Assembly: GCA_021927905.1 (NCBI GenBank)
Contig: BLLK01000046.1
Coordinates: 558,001-622,000 of the forward strand
Origin: Chaetoceros tenuissimus
Lineage: Eukaryota; Bacillariophyta; Thalassiosirophyceae; Chaetocerotales; Chaetocerotaceae
DNA: 64,000 nt
Reading direction: 5' to 3'
Made by a program: the position numbers and the translations under genes
Shown: positions 55,999 through 64,000 of the stretch, in pieces
How positions within the stretch are numbered: the first letter of the stretch is position 1
How the letters are laid out: the number at the start of each line of letters is the position of its first letter
Notes under the pieces: generated by a model
Told to the model about the DNA's origin: nothing
Databases searched by the model: none
Seen by the model: only the letters and a program-made list of their open reading frames with translations

Positions 55999-57498
55999 TT
56001 AGTAATACCAGTCGTCGTAATATTCTTCATCATCATCATATCCATATTCTGCGTCGTCGTCTCCGTAGTTATAGTAGTCATCTCCTCCAGGAGAGTTATT
56101 ATCATCATTTCCATAGTTGTAGTAGTCATCTCCTCCAGGAGAGTTATTATCATCATTTCCATAGTTGTAGTAGTCATCTCCTCCAGGAGAGTTATTATCA
56201 TCATTTCCATAGTTGTAGTAGTCATCTCCTCCAGGAGAGTTATTATCATCATTTCCATAGTTGTAGTAGTCATCTCCTCCAGGAGAGTTGTCATCATTTC
56301 CATAGCCATAGTAGTCATCTACACCCGTCTCGTTGTTATCATCACCAAAATAGTAGTCGTCGATTCCAGTGTCATTATTGTATCCGTAATCATCATTGTA
56401 ATATTCGTCGTCTGTAGGAGTAGGTGGACTTGGGCTAGGTGGAGATGGTGATGGAGGAGTTGGACTTGGAGGAACTCCGTCACAAAAACCTGGCTTTGGA
56501 CTGCTATGTCCACTGCAGATTGTATCCTTAATCCATGTCCACTGGCTGGAAATCTTTGAATACACTCCTGGTTTACCTGCCACAGCACATCCAATGCCCC
56601 AAGACACTACTCCCACAAGCTTATTATTGTCTCTATCCATAAGTGGTCCCCCACTATCGCCTTGGCATGAGTCTTGACCAGGATCCGCTGCGCACATCAT
56701 GTTGCTAGTGATGTCTCCACCATAGTTGCTGTTACAAGTATCTTGTTCGACATACTTCACTTCGACGTGGTACAATTTATCTGGGAATTGTTCACTATTT
56801 GGGTTTTGGTTACCAAAACCAATAGGCCAAAGGGACTTGTTGGAACCGTAAGATGAAACAACATTACCACTATCCATTGGTACTGGTGCTATGGTAGATC
56901 TTCTTTGTAGCTTCACCAGAGCAAAGTCGTTGTCCAGTGTACCTCCGTTGTAGCTTGGATGACTGATTGGCTGTCCGCTCATTCGGATCAGCTCACTATT
57001 CTGCCCACAATTATTATTCCCATTGCATAGAGCTCCAATGATGAAACTATCAAACACTCCTACACAATGAGCTGCAGTCAAGACATACTCCGGTGCAACA
57101 AGCATTCCTCCACATCCACCCCAAGAGCTGCCACTTCTAGCTTGAGCAAACCATGGATAGGTCCCAGATGATACTGGCTCTCCGTTAATAATTCTTTGAT
57201 TTGGGCTTTCAGGTGCTATATTGTAATTCTTCTGAACCCATGGCTTTGCAAACCAATCCTTACAAGTATCTGAGTCCCAGTTTGTAGGGTATCTGCATAG
57301 GCAAGGAGGCTTCTCTTTGTTATTATCCTGTGAGCAGTCTGGAGTCCACAATTCCAACTTTCTCTCTGCATTTCTTGCACCACGAAGATTGGGAGTATCA
57401 TTGTTTTCATCGGCAAGATGCTTTGAAGCATTACTTTTATGAACCATTCCTAATGCCATGAAAGTGATAGCAGTGATTTTTACTGTAGAAAATTTCAT
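55999..57498 (-). CDS. Secreted trypsin-like S1 protease with an acidic Tyr/Asp repeat tail
   Basis: 499 aa, ATG at 57496-57498. Signal peptide ~1-24, then a propeptide containing CSQDNNKEKPPCLC. RIINGEPVSSGTYPW is the activation site; IING replaces the usual IVGG. Catalytic residues are present: His in LTAAHC (~143), Asp in DNDFALV (~190), Ser in CQGDSGGP (~283). The Asp six before the catalytic Ser (DSCQGDS) predicts cleavage after Arg/Lys. After the domain come a Pro/Ser linker and ~115 residues of DDYYNYGNDDNNSPGG-type repeats ending EEYYDDWYY. The tail is very acidic and Tyr-rich, which may bind cations, silica or wall polymers (inference). Confidence 0.9.
   Translation of the reverse strand: MKFSTVKITAITFMALGMVHKSNASKHLADENNDTPNLRGARNAERKLELWTPDCSQDNNKEKPPCLCRYPTNWDSDTCKDWFAKPWVQKNYNIAPESPNQRIINGEPVSSGTYPWFAQARSGSSWGGCGGMLVAPEYVLTAAHCVGVFDSFIIGALCNGNNNCGQNSELIRMSGQPISHPSYNGGTLDNDFALVKLQRRSTIAPVPMDSGNVVSSYGSNKSLWPIGFGNQNPNSEQFPDKLYHVEVKYVEQDTCNSNYGGDITSNMMCAADPGQDSCQGDSGGPLMDRDNNKLVGVVSWGIGCAVAGKPGVYSKISSQWTWIKDTICSGHSSPKPGFCDGVPPSPTPPSPSPPSPSPPTPTDDEYYNDDYGYNNDTGIDDYYFGDDNNETGVDDYYGYGNDDNSPGGDDYYNYGNDDNNSPGGDDYYNYGNDDNNSPGGDDYYNYGNDDNNSPGGDDYYNYGNDDNNSPGGDDYYNYGDDDAEYGYDDDEEYYDDWYY
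56070..56310 (-). repeat. Five tandem 48-bp coding repeats in the protease tail
   Basis: The motif TCTCCTCCAGGAGAG starts at 56081, 56129, 56177, 56225 and 56273, exactly 48 bp apart. Each unit encodes 16 residues (SPGGDDYYNYGNDDNN, in rotation). The copy nearest the protease domain lacks one codon. The core CTCCTCCAGGAG is itself palindromic, so single strands could fold, which may help repeat expansion. Confidence 0.93.
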
Positions 57499-57889
57499 AC
57501 TTGCTGTGCTGTTCTGTTTTGGAACGTGAAGAAGTTTTTACTTTTGTTTTGTTAGATTTTGTGAGACCAATTTTCAACCTTTTTTGAAAAACTCCCTAAA
57601 ATGATCGTGTCAATGAATCGTTTATCCTCCTCTATTACCCGGATGATGAAATAATAAGATTTCCGCGAACAAACGCGAACCCAAATGATGGACGGGTCAT
57701 AGTCATAATGTTTCCCTTTCATGAGGTAGGGGGTCCTTTTCAATTCCAGAAATAGACGAAATCTTTTTGGGCTCGACTTCAGCTTTCAGCTATCGAAGTT
57801 TGAAGATCGAAGTATTGTAGTGATGCAAAAAAAGCACAACAGTGTGACATAAAACAAAACCTTATTAAAGATTTCACCATAGGCAAAAT
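57499..57889. promoter_or_regulatory. Divergent promoter between the protease and CrcB genes
   Basis: 391 bp between divergent starts with no coding frame and no GTACGTAC copy. Nothing else is recognised. Confidence 0.35.
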
Positions 57890-58431
57890 ATGACAGGTAT
57901 TGTCCCCTTTTCCCCGATTAGTTCCGACTCAATGGCTGTCGGAGTTGGAGCAGTATGCGGTGCCTTATGTAGACATCATGCGGGTAGACTTGCAACTGAA
58001 AGAATAGCAAAAGATCCAAAACTCAAAGCACTCACGGGTAAGGAATTATGAATATATATGTTTATACATGAAATCGTTGAAAACTCTGACGTCATTTGTC
58101 AGGCTGGCATACAGCAGGTATTAATATACTTGGATCGTTCATCTTGGGCGGAGTGTTCAGCACTCCATTAAGAGAGCCTCAAAATTCAATCATAGCAAAG
58201 TCCGCAAAACAGAATTGTGGATTCGCATTAAGTCCTCGAATGAAGTTATTAGTGGGAGTGGGGTTCTGTGGAGCCTTTACAACATTCTCTACATTTTCTG
58301 TTGATGTAGTGAACATGATCAACAAGGGTGAATTGATGAGAGCATCTAGTTATATTGCTGTGAATAATGTTGGTGGAGTTTGTGCGGCTGGTTTAGGCAT
58401 GATGATGGCGAAAAGAGTTTTTTCACGGTGA
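57890..58431 (+). CDS. Single-domain CrcB-type fluoride channel
   Basis: Exons 57890-58037 and 58103-58431 (65-nt intron) give 158 aa. The protein has the whole single CrcB domain: VGVGAVCGALCRHHAG (helix 1), GWHTAGINILGSFILGG with the conserved Asn (helix 2), VGVGFCGAFTTFSTFSVD (helix 3 with the phenylalanine box and Ser/Thr track), and a Gly-rich helix 4. Such proteins export fluoride as dual-topology dimers in bacteria. Fungal and plant FEX proteins are usually two fused CrcB domains, so a single-domain nuclear form with an intron is of note. The intron contains TGACGTCA at 58087-58094 near its 3' end. Confidence 0.88.
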
Positions 58432-58600
58432 ACAAGATTCTTCAGAATGAGCACTTCTAGTAACTCTATGGTTCAAAAAGTCGTGTATGGGGGTTAATTT
58501 CACATCATCTGATATTAAAACTCGTAAGCACATTGTCATTGTCATGCTTTTGCAAGTATATTGATATTTATTTTATGATAAGTTTTAAAGCGACATAAAT

Positions 58601-61174
58601 TTATCGCAATTGAGAAATTTCCTCTCCATTCGAAGAGCTCATATCACTATCTGCAGAAATAATGGATCTTGTTTCAATAGTTCCCAAGTCATCACCTTCG
58701 TCGTCTCTAATTCCTATAGATCCTACGGCTCCTCTTTGCATGACCAAATAAGATATTCTATCGGCAAACCGAATTCTTCGTGGACCTCCCCAAAGTGATG
58801 ACATCTCTTCCTTCTTGACTGCTTTTATCAGAACTGGTCCTAAACAAAGGACAATTATGAACAACATTACAGGAAAATCATAATCTCCCATTGCCTCAAG
58901 CAATACATCCAGGAAGAGAGACACAGCATACCCAAGAACAATCTGATAATTGTAACCAGCAAAAGTTCTTTTCAGAAGTGGTTTCTGCATAGGAAATAAA
59001 GTTTTGACGTCGCGAATATTCCTCCGCCCAGCTCTTTCTCTGACACTTACTGCCCTGGCAATATGCTTTGATGCATCATAGCGTGCCATGAATCCGGACA
59101 GCAAGCATGGAAGCAGCACTTGAAACAGCCCTATTGCATCTCTTCCACCTCGATAATCGTTAATGCGTGGAATGTAGAATATGATTGGCATCGCAGAGTG
59201 ACCACATGAACTATGGTAGTAATCATCAGGATATTTCTCACAGTACAAATAATCCTGTGTTCTATCTTGCCCATCGTAATATGAAGGAGAATATTTCGCA
59301 AGATAGTCATAGATAAGCATAGCAAGATTGTATACAAATCCGATGCTATAAAAAAACATCGGTATCTTGATCGAGGCAAGTCGTAATATGCAAAAGAGTG
59401 TGATGCACATGGATGCGTTGATTGCATTCTGAACTATCCAAAAGAAAGGGTGCCACTGAGATAAGTGCTTCGCGAATAGGAAGAAAAGCCAGACTCCGCA
59501 AGTTATCAGAGAAAAAGAGATAGATACCAGATCAATATAGTCAAAGGAGCAACCTAACGGTGTGCCACATATACTTTTCCTTAACCCTTGAAGAGGAGGA
59601 ATTCGATCCACGAAGAACCGTAACGTTGGATATACAATTGTGTAACTCATGAGCATTGCTCCCAAAAGTCCATAGCATATGACCATGATCTCGGCCAATC
59701 TTTCCAGTAACACGAATACAAGACCAAACATAATCATACAAAATACTAACCGCCGTAGAGAAATAGATATTGCATGCCTTCGTCTTCTCCACAAAAATCT
59801 GACTGCACCATCATTTTGATTTTGGTTTTGATTTTGATCATCATGATCATGATCCCGATCATTATCATTATCTTCCATGTCAATGTCAAACCGTCCAATA
59901 TCATTTTCTTCTCGAACAGGGGCTTCGTCTTGAATTCGGTCATGGTTGCTTTCATTATGCGCAGAATTCATCTCAAGTCTGTCCACATCTTGGTGTCCAC
60001 TTTCATTTACTATTTCATCGCCATCGATACCATCTCCAACATTCCCATCGACATTATTGTCGTTACTTTCTCTATCATCGTCACGAGCATTAGCAGCACG
60101 AACTTCATCGACAGGAAGAGCTTCTTCCTCCTCTGGAAGCTCCAAAGGTGCGGTCTCTAGCTGATGCCTTACACTTCTAAAGATTTTGGAAGAAAACCAA
60201 CTGGTCATGCAAATTGTACCAACAGCAATAAATATGACCAATATTTTCGATAGATTCACAACTGGATACCATCTCAGATATATAATTCCCTCCAAAAACT
60301 GATTTTCTATCAAAGCTTCGAGAAGCTTTTCACCTTCAGCAATATTTACAAAACTGGAAGAAATCTGCACTTCGTAATTTACCTGCTTGTCTTCTCCCAT
60401 TCGATGGAAAAGATCCCAAGCACAACAGGCTTCAATCATAGATATAGTAGTAGTATTACTAGTTCTTTCTTCTCGCAGTGCAGTTGTGACACATTTTTTC
60501 GACTCGCACTTATTTTCAAATAGGTCATCAGGACTTTCAGCATCAAGATCATTATATATTGCACATAGATTTCCTTCTTGCTTTGTACCAGATAGCAAAT
60601 TGTCATTCCTTGTATCGTATTCCCACCCATTTGTTTTACTTGTAATGTATAATTCAGATTCAGGTATTAAAGCTCCACCATTATTGCAGTCATATTCTAT
60701 TTCCGAAGCTGAGTTTGAACCTTGGTATCTGCTGGCAAGAGTGTCATAAATTACTACATGTTTCGCCCCTAGGTCTTGAGCTAGAAATATTTTCTTCTCG
60801 AAAGAACATTTCCCTCGTGGAATCAATGCGATTGCATTGTCAAAATATGATCCACCATAATCAGTAAATGATGTATTTGTCTCTTCGGCGCTCATGCTTG
60901 AATGCAATTGTAAGTCGCACATGTATGGATTAGATTCTGGTGCTAAAATAAGTCGCATAGCTTTATTCTGCGAGTTTGAGGGTCTTCCAAAGTGCAATTT
61001 AGCGTCACCAATAGCAGATTGAGCTGCATATATCATTTGTGTCGAAGTGGTCGATAATTGAGGCTGAAGAATCTCGATCACAGTGTCAGGAAATTTTAGA
61101 CCATTACATTTCTGTACTAAAACCTGTACTTGCAGCAAAAAAAGTAAGATGCTTATTCTTCTACATCTCTTCAT
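58601..61174 (-). CDS. SPPL-type (PA domain plus presenilin fold) protein lacking the catalytic motifs
   Basis: 857 aa, single exon, ATG at 61172-61174. Signal peptide 1-24; PA (protease-associated) domain around 70-215 (ALIPRGKCSFEKKIFLAQDL, KHVVIYD). A transmembrane span lies near 310-330, then a long acidic Asp/Asn-rich cytosolic insert (~345-455, with a QNQNQNQN run), then a multi-span domain. The architecture matches signal peptide peptidase-like SPPL2. In my alignment the YD motif is YN (IGFVYNLAMLI), GxGD is GLFQ (DAIGLFQVLLPCLLSGF), and PAL is PVM (YDFPVMLFIIVL). The closing KKEEMSSLWGG matches the SPPL C-terminal EMxxxWxG pattern. All three signatures are degenerate, so it is probably proteolytically inactive. 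Confidence 0.78.
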   Translation of the reverse strand: MKRCRRISILLFLLQVQVLVQKCNGLKFPDTVIEILQPQLSTTSTQMIYAAQSAIGDAKLHFGRPSNSQNKAMRLILAPESNPYMCDLQLHSSMSAEETNTSFTDYGGSYFDNAIALIPRGKCSFEKKIFLAQDLGAKHVVIYDTLASRYQGSNSASEIEYDCNNGGALIPESELYITSKTNGWEYDTRNDNLLSGTKQEGNLCAIYNDLDAESPDDLFENKCESKKCVTTALREERTSNTTTISMIEACCAWDLFHRMGEDKQVNYEVQISSSFVNIAEGEKLLEALIENQFLEGIIYLRWYPVVNLSKILVIFIAVGTICMTSWFSSKIFRSVRHQLETAPLELPEEEEALPVDEVRAANARDDDRESNDNNVDGNVGDGIDGDEIVNESGHQDVDRLEMNSAHNESNHDRIQDEAPVREENDIGRFDIDMEDNDNDRDHDHDDQNQNQNQNDGAVRFLWRRRRHAISISLRRLVFCMIMFGLVFVLLERLAEIMVICYGLLGAMLMSYTIVYPTLRFFVDRIPPLQGLRKSICGTPLGCSFDYIDLVSISFSLITCGVWLFFLFAKHLSQWHPFFWIVQNAINASMCITLFCILRLASIKIPMFFYSIGFVYNLAMLIYDYLAKYSPSYYDGQDRTQDYLYCEKYPDDYYHSSCGHSAMPIIFYIPRINDYRGGRDAIGLFQVLLPCLLSGFMARYDASKHIARAVSVRERAGRRNIRDVKTLFPMQKPLLKRTFAGYNYQIVLGYAVSLFLDVLLEAMGDYDFPVMLFIIVLCLGPVLIKAVKKEEMSSLWGGPRRIRFADRISYLVMQRGAVGSIGIRDDEGDDLGTIETRSIISADSDMSSSNGEEISQLR

Positions 61175-61485
61175 AGTTGAATCTTTTATTATTTGATTTG
61201 TATTTGTTCTGGAATGATCTAACTACAGTATCTTCATCTATGTAATCCTACTCGTATTTCGTATCCGCTATCCATACTAGAAACAAAAAGGAGGAGAAAG
61301 ATTATGACGTCATCTGACACATTTACGAATACATTATGTACGTACATACTGTGGAAATAGTGCATTGGAATTGTAGAGGATGGTAGTAGCTAAGACATGG
61401 CATGAAAATAGCATATTGCTTATTTGCTTATAAACATATTACAGAAATCATTCATAAATTTCCACATTCAGCCATGAACCAGAAG
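61175..61485. promoter_or_regulatory. Promoter region of the SPPL-like gene
   Basis: About 310 bp upstream of the SPPL-like start. It contains a perfect CRE palindrome TGACGTCA at 61305-61312 and GTACGTAC at 61338-61345, 131 and 164 bp upstream of the ATG. In Phaeodactylum, CRE-like TGACGT elements respond to CO2/cAMP through bZIP factors; that function here is inference. The far end also serves as 3' flank of the UBX gene. Confidence 0.5.
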
Positions 61486-63083
61486 TTAGTCTTCTTTCCA
61501 TCTAACAGTAATACTGTCCCCCGACACCCCTGCATTGGCAATTGTATCATCAACTGAAGTTATCAAGTCTCTTGGAGGAAATCCTGCCTTCATTACAAAT
61601 TCTTTACCTCCTTTCGCATCATCATTAGATTGTGCAACAAAAGCATAAATGACTTTCATGGAATCATCCAACTTGAATTTTCGCACTAGACGCTTTCCAT
61701 CTGGCATACGAATCATGACTCTTGCAGCATTTTCTGATGGTTCATCCCCGACATTCATTTCAACAATTTCTTCAATAAATGTTGGCTCTTTCTTCTCTTC
61801 TGCGACAGCATCTTCCATGACTACGCTCTCGTTCATATCATCAATGATAATTTCATCATCATCATCGTCGTCGTCATCGTCCATGACGTACTCAACACTA
61901 TCATCGTCATATTCATCATTCTGATTTGCCTCATTCATACTGGCTCTAATTGCAGCTTGTAATTGTTCCTCTTCTGTCATTTCTCTCTTTGTCGTATTTC
62001 CACTTGCGTTTGATCCTAAACTTGCATTTCGACTAGTTTTTGGAGCTTCAGGCGCTTTATCTAAAGAATGACGACTACAAAAATCAGCCGCAAGTTCTGC
62101 AAACGCCACAGGGGTTAGAGGATTTTCTTGTGTCCAGCCCTCCTTTTTGTACATAAGACGACCTGTTCTAGGATCAATAATTCCAATATGCGGGAATGCA
62201 TTTACATTATATCTCTGACAATAGGTTCGGCCATCATCGGTTTGATCATCCTATGAATTACAATGGTAAAATGAGGCAAATGTAGAGGACACATCAAAAA
62301 AGAAACATGACAAGGAATGACTGTTTTTGACCATATAATCTGTTGACTTACAGTTTGCCAAAAAATAAATCCTTCTCTGACAAGGTTTTCACATAGTTCA
62401 TCTCTCCAAACGTCTCTATTCAAGGCATGACAAGCAAACTCCGAGTCACTCTGCAAATTGACCAATAGCCAACGTTTACTATCCTTTGCAAAATTTCGAG
62501 CTCCTTGGAAGCCTCCAGCAGAATGGATCAAATGCAAAGGCGGAGAAAACATATCAGCCAACCTTGTGGCACGTCCTCTAGGAGCAGCAGCGGCAGTAGC
62601 ATCTTCATCACCAGCTTGAGTCTCTGTATCCATATTTGCCGATCGATTTATCACATCTCTCAATGAACCCAAATTTTCATTCATATCTATGTTACTATCA
62701 TCTGCAAAAGCACCCATCATGCGGTGAGGATTGAGCATCATACTGCCTCCCATGCCTCCCATCATTCGTGCATTGCCATAAAATGGATGATCCATCATAT
62801 TTGCACCCATGGCAGTTGCAGCGCTATCATCGTAATCTAAAAGACGAAGACGCTGAGTTTGATCTGGTGCACGTACTTCTCCCGTTGAAGGATTGATGTG
62901 TGAATCAGTTGTAGATCCAAATCCAGTAGAGCCTCCCCCGCCGCCACCTTGGTGTTCCAGGAACAGACTCACTGCAGTTTCTAGGTTACCGCCTGACATT
63001 TCAAGATAGGATCTGGCTTGATTTGCGTCGGAAGAGCCTGTGACGGCCATGAACTGTGATACGTCCTCGTCAGAAACTTCCAT
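61486..63083 (-). CDS. UBXN7: UBA-UAS-UIM-UBX protein, p97/Cdc48 adaptor (UBXN7/Ubx5 type)
   Basis: Exons 63083-62352 and 62250-61486 (101-nt intron) give 498 aa. UBA domain 1-45 (VSQFMAVTGSSDANQARSYL). UAS thioredoxin-like domain from about 185 (KDSKRWLLVNLQSDSEFACH) across the intron to FPHIGIIDPRTGRLMYK. Ubiquitin-interacting-type helix near 335-350 (TEEEQLQAAIRASMNE). An Asp run, then the C-terminal UBX domain (MIRMPDGKRLVRKFKL, KAGFPPRDLI with the p97-contacting FPP loop). It links ubiquitylated substrates and cullin ligases to Cdc48/p97. The frame extends upstream of 63083, but only via TTG. Confidence 0.93.
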
Positions 63084-63828
63084 CTTGCCTAAATTAAAAA
63101 TAAATAATTGTAACACACAACAACAATGGAATAGGTGCTGGATAAAAGTTGCTTTGCTTTGGAAAATGAAGCAGGTTTGGATGGGACAGGAAGTTCAAAG
63201 TTGTTGAAAGAAGTGGACAGGGTGGGGACAAAAGAGGGGACCCAGTTAGCCAAAGGAAAGATTGAAATCATCTCTAGCCAAATTGAGAGAGAACTTAGCT
63301 ATTGACTGTTTCTACGGTACCTTTTTTATTTTTTTATTTCTCTGATGAATGAACAACTTTTTCTGCATCTCAACAAAATTATTTTTCATAATGACTAATT
63401 ATAAACGAGAATGTATGAACATGAGGAAGGAGGATCCGAGTCCAATACCTACAAAAATTGGTGTTTTTGTGCTACATAATGGACCAACTCTATTGTACCC
63501 CCTGGTACGTTGGCTGGTTGAGAAGGAGTAGGTACGTACTTTCAGTAAGTTTCCCATCAGGAACAGCATCGAATGAAATGGAAGGAGGGAATGTGCGAAG
63601 GAAGGAATGTTTGACAGCACATATGTATGTACGTACTTCAAGATCAGAAAAGTAGGAACATGCAGACATGCAGACCCCTGAATGTTGGGTCCGCACAATT
63701 TAAAAAAAAAAAATATGATTTCATTTGTACTGCAATTAATCATTAGAAACGTTTCCCAAAATTCTTCGTTGTAGTACTACACCACTTCAACTTCAATAAA
63801 TCATAGGTTGAACGATCATACAATCACC
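63084..63828. promoter_or_regulatory. Divergent promoter between the UBX gene and the right-edge gene
   Basis: About 745 bp with two exact GTACGTAC copies (63532-63539 and 63629-63636) and a poly-A run near 63700-63712. Several short frames are open on both strands, but none is convincing. Confidence 0.45.
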
Positions 63829-64000
63829 ATGCAATTCAGGACACAGCACGATTCTCCCCAAGAAGCAGCTACAACAGCCAGTAACTCTTCCCTTTGTGAC
63901 CCCTCTACCATGGAACGTCGTATGTCTACAACTTCCTCGATAAGCTCTAACCAAGGTTTGATCAGCCATGATTCCAGCAACATCATGAACATGTACAATA
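63829..64000 (+). CDS. 5' end of an unknown Ser/Thr-rich protein (runs off the right edge)
   Basis: The ATG at 63829 (ATCACCATGC) opens a frame still open at base 64000, 57 codons, starting MQFRTQHDSPQEAATTASN and rich in Ser, Thr and Asn. This composition is common for disordered N-termini of diatom regulatory proteins. Minus-strand frames across the same bases are also open, so strand choice is uncertain. Family unknown. Confidence 0.4.
   Translation, partial: MQFRTQHDSPQEAATTASNSSLCDPSTMERRMSTTSSISSNQGLISHDSSNIMNMYN

Noticed and set aside
55971-56417. His/Ser-rich 148-aa plus-strand frame
   Set aside because: Antisense of the protease repeat tail; repetitive and without independent support.
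61649-61924. 91-aa Ser-rich plus-strand frame
   Set aside because: Antisense of the Asp run and UBX region of the UBXN7-like gene.
63816-63998. Minus-strand 60-codon frame at the right edge
   Set aside because: The plus-strand frame has a better-placed ATG and typical disordered N-terminal composition; the minus frames remain a weaker alternative.

Overview
This window looks like nuclear DNA from a diatom or a very close stramenopile. The evidence is AT-rich intergenic DNA, compact mostly intron-poor genes on both strands, very short GT-AG introns (about 34-101 nt), secreted Ser/Pro-rich PSxPS-type proteins, and a DUF1800-DUF1501 fusion of a kind I associate with diatoms. Genus cannot be fixed from sequence alone; a centric diatom such as Chaetoceros is only a guess. 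There is no rRNA, CRISPR array or intact transposon. I resolved exon structures by joining reading frames at GT-AG sites; all joins below keep frame unless stated.

Layout. 0-5 kb: start of an unknown gene (-), the GARP subunit VPS53 (+) and a divergent proteasome beta-6-like protein with a signal-peptide-like N-terminus (-). 4.7-7.4 kb: a nearly perfect 564-bp inverted duplication, each arm carrying tRNA-Pro(UGG) and the promoter plus first ~31 codons of the beta-6-like gene, flanking a frameshifted gene of unknown function. 7.4-20 kb: two large minus-strand genes, a HAT/TPR repeat protein and an SZT2-like protein (2640 aa, six exons). 20.5-24 kb: a DUF3592-like membrane protein, a 2-kb gene-poor stretch with decayed coding fragments, and a small unknown gene. 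24.5-25.2 kb: a broken transaldolase copy. 25.3-33.2 kb: a giant secreted Ser/Pro-rich protein built from eight nearly identical 672-bp units, with two compensating 2-nt indels breaking one unit. 33.6-40.5 kb: a secreted DUF1800-DUF1501 fusion.

41-64 kb: a divergent cyclophilin, a sulfotransferase, the DEAD-box helicase DDX56/Dbp9, a BAHD/CAT-like acyltransferase, a DA1-like metallopeptidase, a GT77-like Golgi glycosyltransferase, a 965-aa orphan, a trypsin-like protease with an acidic Tyr/Asp repeat tail, a single-domain CrcB fluoride channel, a signal-peptide-peptidase-like protein that has lost its catalytic motifs, a UBXN7/Ubx5-type p97 adaptor, and the start of an unknown gene at the right edge.

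There is no operon or obvious shared pathway; most genes are housekeeping or secretory and are arranged in divergent or convergent pairs. The palindrome GTACGTAC recurs almost only in the divergent promoter gaps. The most notable items are the inverted tRNA/beta-6 duplication, the signal-peptide-bearing proteasome-like protein, the homogenised 672-bp array with its frameshift pair, the DUF1800-DUF1501 fusion, and the apparently dead intramembrane protease.
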